Position numbers and translations under genes: made by a program. DNA of 12,184 bases from Thermomicrobiales bacterium (GTDB lineage: Bacteria; Chloroflexota; Chloroflexia; Thermomicrobiales; UBA6265): positions 1 through 12,184 of the forward strand of contig JADLCW010000056.1 of the NCBI GenBank assembly GCA_020847015.1, in the 5' to 3' direction. Each line of letters opens with the position of its first letter. The first letter of the stretch is position 1. Shown here in pieces: positions 6,252-12,184 of this stretch. The notes under the pieces are model-generated. The model was not told the DNA's origin. It worked only from the letters and a program-made list of their open reading frames with translations, and ran no database searches.

Positions 6252-6274
6252 GGGCCGCGCGGCGCGGATAGCCT
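6246..6274 (+). promoter_or_regulatory. possible promoter of the CocE-family hydrolase
   Basis: TTGACC (6246-6251) is followed after 17 nt by TAGCCT (6269-6274). The -35 is good (5 of 6) and the -10 weak (3 of 6). It would start transcription about 95 nt before the chosen ATG. Confidence 0.35.
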
Positions 6275-6377
6275 GCGGTCTCGGGATCACCGCATCCGGG
6301 GCGCATCTCGGCGCGCCCGGACACGTGTGCGCAACGGCGCCGACAGGGTCGCGCGCCGCATGGAGGGAGGGTCGCCG

Positions 6378-8147
6378 ATGATCGACGCCGAAGTTGAAAC
6401 AGCCTCCATCACCTTGCCGGGAGAACCGGCGATCGCGGTGGAGTACGACGTGCCATGCCGGATGCGCGACGGTACGGTGCTGCGCGCCGATGTCTATCGC
6501 CCGGCTGATGGTTCCGGGCCGTGGCCGGTGCTGCTGATCCGGCTGCCCTACGACAAAACGCAGGCCGAGAATCTCTCCTACGCGCACCCGTCATGGTACG
6601 CCCGCCACGGCTACATGGTCGTGTCGCAAGATGTCCGCGGGCGCTACGGTTCCGACGGCGAGTGGTACCCGTTCCGCCATGAGGCGGACGACGGCTACGA
6701 CACGATCGAGTGGGCGGCGCACCTGCCCGGCGCCAACGGCAAGGTCGGCATGTACGGCTTCTCCTACGCCGGAGCCACCCAGATGCTGCCGGCGGTGCAG
6801 ACCCCGCCGAGTCTGGCCGCCATGATTCCGGCCATGACCGGCGCGCAGTACTACGACGGCTGGACCTACACCAACGGGGCGCTGAATCTCGCCTTCGTCG
6901 CCACCTGGGCCACCGATCTCGCCGCCGGCGTGGCGCGCAAGCACCGCGACGCGGCCGCCATCGGCGAACTGGCGGCGGCGCTCGGGGCCGCCGATGGTTG
7001 GTTCCGCTGGCTGCCCCTGAATGGCTTCCCGCCGCTGAACCGGGAGAATGCTCCCTATTTCTTCGACTGGCTGGATCACCCGACCTACGACGAGTACTGG
7101 CGGCAATGGAGCGTCGACGAGAACTACGACCGGGTTGCCGCGCCAGGGTTGCACATCGCCGGCTGGTACGACGTCTTCCTTGACGGCACGGTCAAGAACT
7201 TCAGGGGGCTGCGTTGCGGCGCCGCCAACGAGGCGGCTCGGGCCAACCAGAAGTTGCTGATCGGCCCGTGGTTCCACATGCCCTGGATCTCGCTGGATGA
7301 GGGCGAGGGTGAACCGGCCGGCCACAACGAGATCGACGAATGGCAGATCGCCTGGTTCGATCGCTTTCTGAAGGACGAACCCAACGACGTCCTCGACGCC
7401 CCGGTGACGGTCTACATGATGGGCGAGGGGCGCTGGCGTGATTTTCCCGACTGGCCGCCGCCGGCCGCCGTGCCGACCGCGTACTACCTGCACAGCGCCG
7501 GCCGCGCCAATTCGTCGTCCGGCGACGGCGCGCTCTCGCTGGACGCGCCGGGCGCCGAACCGATCGATGTCTTCACCTACGATCCGTTCACGCCGTCGCC
7601 CAGCATCGGCGGTCAGTCCTGCTGCTACCCGACCATCTCGCCGATGGGTCCGGCCGACCAGACCCCGGCCGAACAGTGGAATAGTCTGCTCTCCTACACC
7701 AGCGCGCCGCTGGAGCGCGATCTCGATCTGGTCGGCCACGCGACGGTGACGCTCTACGCCGCCACCTCGGCGCCCGACACCGACTGGACCGCCCGCCTGT
7801 GCGACGTCCACCCGGACGGTCGCTCGATCAACCTGAAGGCGGGCATCGTGCGCGCCCGCTTCCGCGACTCGCTGACCGACCCGACGCCGATCGAACCGAA
7901 CCGCATCTACCGCTACGACATCGATCTCGGTCCGGTCGGGGCGCGGGTGCGGGCGGGCCATCGCCTGCGGCTCAATGTCGCCAGCAGCGATTTCCCGCAG
8001 TGGGACCGCAACCTCAACGACGGCGGTCCGCTGTACGCCGAGGACATCACCGCCGCCGTGGTCGCCACTCAGCGAGTGTTCCACGACGCCGAGCACCCAT
8101 CGTGCGTCACGCTGCCGGTGCTGCCGGCCGCGGCGGACGCGCCTTAG
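6378..8147 (+). CDS. CocE/NonD family serine hydrolase (X-Pro dipeptidyl-peptidase S15-like)
   Basis: This 589-residue alpha/beta hydrolase is of the family that includes cocaine esterase and X-Pro acyl-peptidases; it cleaves esters or amides by a Ser-Asp-His triad. Residues about 25-160 begin the hydrolase fold with RMRDGTVLRADVYRP and the QDVRGRYGSDGE loop. The nucleophile is Ser129 in GFSYAG, with Asp265 in GWYD and His300 in GPWFH. Residues about 165-255 are the helical cap. From about 345 the C-terminal jelly-roll domain follows, with RLRLNVASSDFPQWDRN near its end. The length fits the family. The ATG at 6378 has GGAGGGAGG upstream; an in-frame ATG at 6360 lies inside that purine tract and is less likely. 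No signal peptide is seen. It is a single gene, and its substrate cannot be predicted. Confidence 0.93.
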   Translation: MIDAEVETASITLPGEPAIAVEYDVPCRMRDGTVLRADVYRPADGSGPWPVLLIRLPYDKTQAENLSYAHPSWYARHGYMVVSQDVRGRYGSDGEWYPFRHEADDGYDTIEWAAHLPGANGKVGMYGFSYAGATQMLPAVQTPPSLAAMIPAMTGAQYYDGWTYTNGALNLAFVATWATDLAAGVARKHRDAAAIGELAAALGAADGWFRWLPLNGFPPLNRENAPYFFDWLDHPTYDEYWRQWSVDENYDRVAAPGLHIAGWYDVFLDGTVKNFRGLRCGAANEAARANQKLLIGPWFHMPWISLDEGEGEPAGHNEIDEWQIAWFDRFLKDEPNDVLDAPVTVYMMGEGRWRDFPDWPPPAAVPTAYYLHSAGRANSSSGDGALSLDAPGAEPIDVFTYDPFTPSPSIGGQSCCYPTISPMGPADQTPAEQWNSLLSYTSAPLERDLDLVGHATVTLYAATSAPDTDWTARLCDVHPDGRSINLKAGIVRARFRDSLTDPTPIEPNRIYRYDIDLGPVGARVRAGHRLRLNVASSDFPQWDRNLNDGGPLYAEDITAAVVATQRVFHDAEHPSCVTLPVLPAAADAP

Positions 8148-8158
8148 CGACGCAGGCC

Positions 8159-8191
8159 GGGTTCCCGGAATCGCGGCGACTCCGGGAACCC
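8159..8191. terminator. hairpin between convergent genes
   Basis: GGGTTCCCGGA (8159-8169) pairs exactly with TCCGGGAACCC (8181-8191) across an 11-nt loop. It begins 12 nt after the hydrolase stop and lies 60 nt beyond the convergent oxidoreductase stop. No T-run follows on either strand. Its position supports a shared terminator. The rest of 8148-8250 shows nothing recognisable. Confidence 0.6.
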
Positions 8192-8250
8192 CGCTTCACT
8201 CAACCAGTTGACCAAACAACCGACGAGTGTCCAATCGGCGCAGGCCGGCG

Positions 8251-9216
8251 CTACGGCGCGGCGTCGGCATCCAGGAGTTCGATGACCCGCCCGAACCATT
8301 CGATGCTGCGCGGGGTGCAGGGATCGATCCCGCAGATGAAGTGGCGGATGCCGAGGTCGCGAAACCCGCGCAACCGCTCGGCGATGGCTTCCGGCTCGCC
8401 GTCGATCGGGTTTGGTCGCCGCCCGAGATAGCCGGGCAGCGCGATATTGCCGCCGGCGGTGCGCGCCAGCGTCGCCGGATCGCGCCCAGCCTCGGCGCAG
8501 ACCGCATCGACCTTCGCCAGCAGGGGGACGATCGCCGCCGGGTCGCTGTGCCAGACCGTGTTCCAGGCGTCGGCGTAGCGGGCAGTCAACCGCAACATGC
8601 GCGGTCCGTCGGTGCCGATCAGGATCGGCGGTCCTTGCGGGCGCGGTCCCTTCGGACGGTTCACGGCATCGTGGGCCGCATGAAACTCGCCGGTGAAATC
8701 GGCGCGACCCTCCCGCAGCAATCCGCCGACGATCTCGATCGCCTCTGCGAAGCGGCTGGCGCGGTGGTCGAACGGGAATCCGAACATCTCATATTCTGGT
8801 CGGTGCCACCCGGCCCCTAATCCAAGGACGAAGCGACCGCCGCTGATCTCGTCGATCGACTCCGCCATCTTGGCGATGACCGCGGGGTGGCGAAATCCGG
8901 CGCAGGCCACCAGCGACCCGATCTGTATGCGTTCGGTCGCGGCGGCCAATCCGGCCATCGTCGTCCAGCATTCCCACACGCCGCAGATGGCGCCATCCGG
9001 CGGCTGCTGGAGGATGAGATGGTCGGCGAACCACGCGGCGTCGAACCCGACATCGGCGGCGAGGCGCGTCATCTCCACCATGTCGGCGAAGCGCGGCGTG
9101 CCGCCGAATGCGGATCGCTCCGCCATCGCCACCATCAGCCCGAGTTGCATGCGCCGGCCGCGGTCGGGCCATTGTCCGAGCCGATTGGCGCATCCCTTCA
9201 GTTGGTCGTACTCCAT
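8251..9216 (-). CDS. LLM class (luciferase-like) flavin/F420-dependent oxidoreductase
   Basis: This 321-residue single-domain TIM-barrel protein belongs to the bacterial luciferase-like family, whose members use FMN or coenzyme F420 to oxidise or reduce small organic substrates. Family signatures are LGLMVAM (25-31, first strand), DAAWFADHL (59-67), IGSLVACAGFRHPAVIAKM (99-117) and the hallmark GGRFVLGLGAGWHRPEYEMFG (127-146), followed by ILIGTDGPRMLRL (199-211) and ADAWN. The GAGWHRPEYEMFG pattern is common in proteins annotated as F420-dependent, but the cofactor is not proven by it. The ATG at 9216 was chosen because of the GGAGGGAAGGG upstream; an internal ATG at 9150 would start right at the first strand but lacks a ribosome site. 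It is divergent from the DoxX gene and convergent with the CocE hydrolase. The substrate is unknown. Confidence 0.9.
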   Translation of the reverse strand: MEYDQLKGCANRLGQWPDRGRRMQLGLMVAMAERSAFGGTPRFADMVEMTRLAADVGFDAAWFADHLILQQPPDGAICGVWECWTTMAGLAAATERIQIGSLVACAGFRHPAVIAKMAESIDEISGGRFVLGLGAGWHRPEYEMFGFPFDHRASRFAEAIEIVGGLLREGRADFTGEFHAAHDAVNRPKGPRPQGPPILIGTDGPRMLRLTARYADAWNTVWHSDPAAIVPLLAKVDAVCAEAGRDPATLARTAGGNIALPGYLGRRPNPIDGEPEAIAERLRGFRDLGIRHFICGIDPCTPRSIEWFGRVIELLDADAAP

Positions 9217-9264
9217 TGCCCTTCCCTCCGATATCATCCGTCGCGGCGCTCGGCGGAACGCGTC

Positions 9265-9322
9265 CGAACGTCGAACGGCGGGAGACGCCGCATCCACGGC
9301 GGATTCGTTCGCCGATCGAACG
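9265..9322. promoter_or_regulatory. cluster of CGAACG half-sites between divergent genes
   Basis: CGAACG occurs at 9265-9270, 9272-9277 and 9317-9322, and its complement CGTTCG at 9306-9311. The last two form an inverted repeat with 5-nt spacing. The cluster lies in the 155-bp gap between the oxidoreductase and DoxX genes. It could be a regulator site, but in such GC-rich DNA chance is a fair alternative. Confidence 0.2.
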
Positions 9323-9371
9323 CGAGCCGGCGCGAGCGAGCGGTCGGTTCGTCACCCAAAGGAGTCATCAG

Positions 9372-9740
9372 ATGGCGCTGCGCCGGATTGGCTACGCATG
9401 CATCGCCTTCATGTTCATGCACAGCGGCGCTCAGGCGGCAATGGATCCCGGTGTCCGAACGGCGAAGGCGGCCGCGCTCGGCGTACCGGACCCGGAACTG
9501 GCGGTGCGGGCGAACGGGGCGCTCATGACGGCGGCGGGCGCGGCGCTGGCGCTCGGGTTCCGACCCCGCCTTGCGGCCGGGTTGCTGGCCGCGTTGCTGG
9601 TTCCCACCACCATCGCCGGCCATCCCTTCTGGACCGAGCCGAAAGGCGCCGCCCGCAAGGGGATGGTCACCCAATTCCTCAAGAATCTGTCGATGTTCGG
9701 CGGGTTGCTGGTCGTGCTTTCACAAAAGGACGCCGACTGA
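9372..9740 (+). CDS. DoxX family integral membrane protein
   Basis: This 122-residue inner-membrane protein has about four hydrophobic segments (roughly residues 5-24, 46-62, 66-83 and 103-117). The conserved DoxX features are an N-terminal helix ending in HSGAQA, the ARP/LRP-like loop before the second half, and the GHPFWTE segment (83-89) followed by an amphipathic stretch and QFLKNLSMFGGLL. Family members are linked to redox and oxidative-stress functions or serve as small-molecule permease-like subunits; no specific role can be given here. The ATG has AAAGGAG 7 nt upstream. It converges with the next gene, with only 14 nt between the stops and no terminator hairpin that I can see. Confidence 0.88.
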   Translation: MALRRIGYACIAFMFMHSGAQAAMDPGVRTAKAAALGVPDPELAVRANGALMTAAGAALALGFRPRLAAGLLAALLVPTTIAGHPFWTEPKGAARKGMVTQFLKNLSMFGGLLVVLSQKDAD

Positions 9741-9754
9741 CCGAGGCTCGCCGA

Positions 9755-10819
9755 TCAGCCCAGATCCAGCCCGCTCAGCAGTTGACTCAGCTTGGCGGAC
9801 TCCGCCGCGAACGCGTCCAACGGACCGTTGTGGATGACGGTCACCACCCCGCGGTCGCCCGGCAGGGTCAGGCACATCACCTGCTCGAACACATCGCCGC
9901 GACCGCCTGCAAAGGTGAATGTCGCGAATGCCGCCTGGGCGTCGCCGCCGGCGAGCGCCGCCCCGCTCGCATCGCGCATCGGCGCGTAGTTCTGGCGGGG
10001 GGCGGTGGTGGACAAACTGGCGACCTGATCCGCCACGCATTCGATCGCGTTGGTCGGCAGCGTGGCGGATCCGGCGATCTGGGCGACACTCTGCCCATCG
10101 GTCAGAACGAGCGAGATTGGGTCGCTGGACTGGGTCGTCCACAGCGCCGGATCGTAGGTCAATTGGAAGCCGAATTCGGCATTGAGATAGGTGGCGAGCG
10201 CCGGCGGCGGGGCCGCCGCCTCCTCGGTCGGGGCTGGTTCCTCGATCGCCGCCGCTGTCGGCGCTTCAGCCGCCGGGGCCGCCGTCGCTTGCGCGCCCGA
10301 TGGCTCGCGAAGATCGGCCAGCACGACGAGCCGGTCGCGGGCCGGAGTGAACACCACCCGAATCAGATCCGCTCCGTTGATGACCGGCATCGCCACCACC
10401 CCCCGCGCTTCGGCTCCCGCTTCGATATCGCCATAGGCGAGATCGGGGTCGGTCGCGGTGGATTCCTCCGTACGCGAGATGGAGGTCGCGTAGGCGAGGA
10501 ACCCATCGCGGTCCTGCACGGCGATAGTGGCCGGGTCGAACGTGAGCGGGCGGTCATCTTCATTGACTACGGCAACCCGCAGCAGCACATAGTGATAGCC
10601 CCGCTGGGGAGCCGAGTACGACGCATAATCGCGGAACGGATCGACGATCTCCTCGACGGTGATCCGGGCGACTTCGACGCCCTCCGGTCCGATGAAGACG
10701 GCGGGCTGGCCGAGCGCGGGATCACCGCCGGATTCCTGCGCGGATATCGGCCCTGCCGGCAGCAACCCAACCAGCAAACCCAATGCGACGACAAGTGACA
10801 CGAACCATGGCCTCGACAT
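9755..10819 (-). CDS. secreted two-domain protein (DUF4352-like plus PsbP-like domain)
   Basis: This 354-residue exported protein of unknown function starts with a signal peptide at 1-28 (MSRPWFVSLVVALGLLVGLLPAG..SAQE). Residues about 45-170 look like a DUF4352/immunoglobulin-like beta domain: GYHYVLLRVAVVNEDDRPLTF, FDPATIAVQDRDG, then an EAGAEARGVVAMPV segment and a closing strand. An Ala/Pro/Glu linker spans about 173-208. Residues 209-354 start with YLNAEFGFQLTYDPALW, the typical opening of PsbP/MOG1-like domains; the only two mature-chain cysteines, Cys261 and Cys316, lie here and may pair. There is no lipobox. The ATG at 10819 has AAGGAG 7 nt upstream; the in-frame ATG at 10834 would place its own codons over that site. 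Fold names are from pattern recognition only and are moderately sure. Confidence 0.8.
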   Translation of the reverse strand: MSRPWFVSLVVALGLLVGLLPAGPISAQESGGDPALGQPAVFIGPEGVEVARITVEEIVDPFRDYASYSAPQRGYHYVLLRVAVVNEDDRPLTFDPATIAVQDRDGFLAYATSISRTEESTATDPDLAYGDIEAGAEARGVVAMPVINGADLIRVVFTPARDRLVVLADLREPSGAQATAAPAAEAPTAAAIEEPAPTEEAAAPPPALATYLNAEFGFQLTYDPALWTTQSSDPISLVLTDGQSVAQIAGSATLPTNAIECVADQVASLSTTAPRQNYAPMRDASGAALAGGDAQAAFATFTFAGGRGDVFEQVMCLTLPGDRGVVTVIHNGPLDAFAAESAKLSQLLSGLDLG

Positions 10820-10835
10820 CTCACGCTCCTTCATG

Positions 10836-10850
10836 CGAGGCCGCGCCTCG
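10836..10850. other. small hairpin in the probable 5' leader
   Basis: CGAGGC (10836-10841) pairs with GCCTCG (10845-10850) across a CGC loop, just ahead of the ribosome binding site of the secreted two-domain protein. It may modulate translation or be part of a terminator region for the upstream MFS gene. Confidence 0.3.
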
Positions 10851-10856
10851 GCGCGC

Positions 10857-10881
10857 CTTCACCGGCGGGATGCCGGTGAAG
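10857..10881 (-). terminator. 10-bp hairpin downstream of the MFS gene
   Basis: CTTCACCGGC (10857-10866) pairs exactly with GCCGGTGAAG (10872-10881) across a 5-nt loop. It lies 58 nt after the MFS stop and could terminate or protect that transcript; no T-run follows. If the promoter at 10887-10914 is real, the same hairpin would form at the 5' end of the next gene's mRNA. Confidence 0.45.
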
Positions 10882-10886
10882 CGAGC

Positions 10887-10914
10887 ATTATCCGGTTTCC
10901 CACGCCAGCCGCAA
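10887..10914 (-). promoter_or_regulatory. possible promoter of the secreted two-domain protein
   Basis: On the minus strand TTGCGG (10914-10909) is followed after 16 nt by GATAAT (10892-10887), a near-consensus -10 (5 of 6) in an otherwise GC-rich gap. The -35 matches only three positions. Transcription would start near 10880. Confidence 0.4.
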
Positions 10915-10938
10915 GACGGACCGCAGGTCGGCGTCGCC

Positions 10939-12180
10939 TCACGCCCGAGGGGCGGCCGCCGTGGGGTCGCGCCGGTCATCCATGGCGCGGATGGCGGGGT
11001 TGGCGACGAGGCTGAGGGTGGTCAGCAGATAGAGCCCGCCCGCGAGCAGCAGGACGGTGCGCAACCCAACGGCCGTCAGCAGCGGGCCCGCCACCAGCGC
11101 CCCCAGCGGCATCGCCAGGAATCCCACCCCGGTCAAGGCGCCAAGCACCCGGCCGCGGGCGAGGGGCGGGATCCGCTCCAGCGAGACCGCCGCGATAATT
11201 GGATTGAGCGGACCCGCGCCAAACCCGGCGAGGGCGCAGATGGCCACCGCCGCCCACAACGGCGGAAACATCGCCAGCAGGATCAACTGGCTCGCCGCCA
11301 CGACGAAATCGGCGACGAACACGGGCCGCCGGGGCCACCGCACGCCGAACGCGCCGTAGACCAATGCGCCCGCCACCGAGCCGCCGGCTGTGGCCCCGAA
11401 CAGCAACCCGAGCGCCGCCGCCGAACGGTACATCTCCTCGGCGTACACCGGCGCCGTCACCGCGAACCAGGCGGAATCGAGGAAGTTGGTGACCAGCAGC
11501 ACCAGCAGGATCGCCGCGATCGGCGCATCGCCGCGGATGAAGCGCAACCCCTCCAGCAGCTCCCGCATATAACCGGCGCGTTGCGGCGCGGGCGCGGGTC
11601 CAGGACCAGGAACCAGCAGCGCGACCATCAGCGCCGAAATGGCGAAGCTGGCCGCATCGATCCATAACACCTCGCTCGGACCGAAGAGGGCGACGAGCAA
11701 ACCCGCCGCCGGCGCGCCGATCAAACGCGCGCCCCGCTCCGCCACCTGCGCCGCGCTGGTCGCCCGTTCCAGCGGCCATCCGGCGCGGGCGGACAACTCC
11801 GGCAGCAAGGCGCGGCGCGCGGTGGCGCCTGGCGCATCGAGCAGCGCCCCCAGAAATGCGAGCGCCAGCAGCACGGGGAAGGTGAGCGCGCCGATTGCAT
11901 GCAGCGCCGGAATCGCCGCCACCGTAAGACCACTGGCGACGTCGGCGATGATGCTGGCGCGCTTGTAGCCGAGACGGTCGACCAGTCCCCCACCGAAAAA
12001 CGACGAGAGCACGACCGGCAGGATGGCGAAGAAGCCGACGATGCCGGTCTGGGTGGCGCTGCCGGTCGTTTGCAGCACGAACCACGGCACGGCCAGGGCC
12101 GCGATCGCGTTGCCGGCGAGCGAAATCGCATTGGCGCCCAGCAAGACGCCGAGCGGGCGCCCGGCCGGAACGTCGGCCAC
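10939..12180 (-). CDS. MFS transporter, EntS/MFS_3-type exporter; 5' end at the window edge
   Basis: This is a major facilitator superfamily proton-driven transporter, with at least 413 residues and about twelve hydrophobic segments in two halves joined by a hydrophilic loop near residues 192-212. MFS motif A is visible between helices 2 and 3 as GGGLVDRLGYKRA (63-75). The overall pattern (SLAGNAIAALAVPWFVL in helix 1, GALLDAPGATARRALLPEL in the middle of the N-half, AxLNPII in the C-half) is that of exporters such as the enterobactin exporter EntS and macrolide-type efflux proteins. The substrate cannot be inferred. The first possible start inside the window is GTG at 12180-12178, and the frame stays open to the window edge, so the true start may lie a few codons outside. 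The gene ends 119 nt before the secreted-protein start, with a hairpin between. Confidence 0.9.
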   Translation of the reverse strand: MADVPAGRPLGVLLGANAISLAGNAIAALAVPWFVLQTTGSATQTGIVGFFAILPVVLSSFFGGGLVDRLGYKRASIIADVASGLTVAAIPALHAIGALTFPVLLALAFLGALLDAPGATARRALLPELSARAGWPLERATSAAQVAERGARLIGAPAAGLLVALFGPSEVLWIDAASFAISALMVALLVPGPGPAPAPQRAGYMRELLEGLRFIRGDAPIAAILLVLLVTNFLDSAWFAVTAPVYAEEMYRSAAALGLLFGATAGGSVAGALVYGAFGVRWPRRPVFVADFVVAASQLILLAMFPPLWAAVAICALAGFGAGPLNPIIAAVSLERIPPLARGRVLGALTGVGFLAMPLGALVAGPLLTAVGLRTVLLLAGGLYLLTTLSLVANPAIRAMDDRRDPTAAAPRA

Positions 12181-12184
12181 GAAC

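Noticed and set aside
6591..8096. 501-codon minus-strand frame opposite the CocE-family hydrolase
   Set aside because: The plus-strand protein has a complete catalytic triad and normal family length; the antisense product has no recognisable features.
8693..10798. 701-codon plus-strand frame, the longest after the real genes
   Set aside because: It crosses the oxidoreductase, DoxX and secreted-protein genes on mixed strands, and its translation lacks any fold pattern.
1..12184. CRISPR array, insertion sequence, prophage, defence island, tRNA or rRNA
   Set aside because: I looked for regular spaced repeats, transposase or integrase motifs, terminal inverted repeats and tRNA-like cloverleaf ends and saw none. 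The only tandem repeat is the coding one at 5098-5241.

Overview
The window is GC-rich chromosomal DNA of a free-living bacterium. My best guess is Chloroflexota close to Thermomicrobia, with Actinomycetota as the alternative. The guess rests on overall protein flavour: secreted Ala/Pro/Glu/Thr-rich proteins, a luciferase-like oxidoreductase of the type often F420-linked, a molybdenum hydroxylase and a CocE-type hydrolase. No marker gene is present, so this is inference. There is no sign of phage, insertion sequence, CRISPR array, tRNA or rRNA.

Positions 1-3793 (minus strand) hold a compact four-gene operon for a molybdenum hydroxylase, transcribed in the order FAD subunit, 2Fe-2S subunit, large molybdopterin subunit, medium molybdopterin subunit. 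The molybdopterin polypeptide, usually a single chain of about 770-800 residues, is here two reading frames. They lie in the same frame and are separated only by one TAG codon immediately followed by ATG, with a Shine-Dalgarno-like GAGGGG in front. The same division (large plus medium subunit) is known from nicotinate dehydrogenase of Eubacterium barkeri. The substrate here cannot be read from the sequence. A start-like ATG at the very left edge suggests that the operon continues out of the window.

Positions 3794-4613 hold the control module: a divergent GntR/FCD-family regulator on the plus strand, and an intergenic region with a good promoter (TTGACA, 16 nt, TAGTAT) facing the operon. A symmetric ATCGAT-T-ATCGAT element lies where transcription should start. 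The simplest model is local control of the hydroxylase by this regulator. A perfect 17-bp hairpin at 4641-4677 ends the regulator gene and the convergent gene that follows.

Positions 4741-8250: a secreted protein (minus) with an N-terminal two-cysteine domain of unknown function, a Gly-rich linker, a basic Ala-rich helix and a long Pro/Glu/Thr tail with a 10-residue repeat is divergent from a CocE/NonD family serine hydrolase (plus). A perfect 17-bp palindrome lies between them. The hydrolase ends in a hairpin shared with the next convergent gene.

Positions 8251-9740: a luciferase-like (LLM class) flavin- or F420-dependent oxidoreductase (minus) is divergent from a small DoxX-family membrane protein (plus).

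Positions 9755-12184: a secreted two-domain protein (DUF4352-like domain, Ala/Pro linker, PsbP-like domain; minus) lies downstream of an MFS exporter (minus) whose start sits at the right edge of the window. Apart from the hydroxylase operon and its regulator, the genes are single transcription units. Several are broadly catabolic or exporting, but nothing in the sequence ties them into one pathway.
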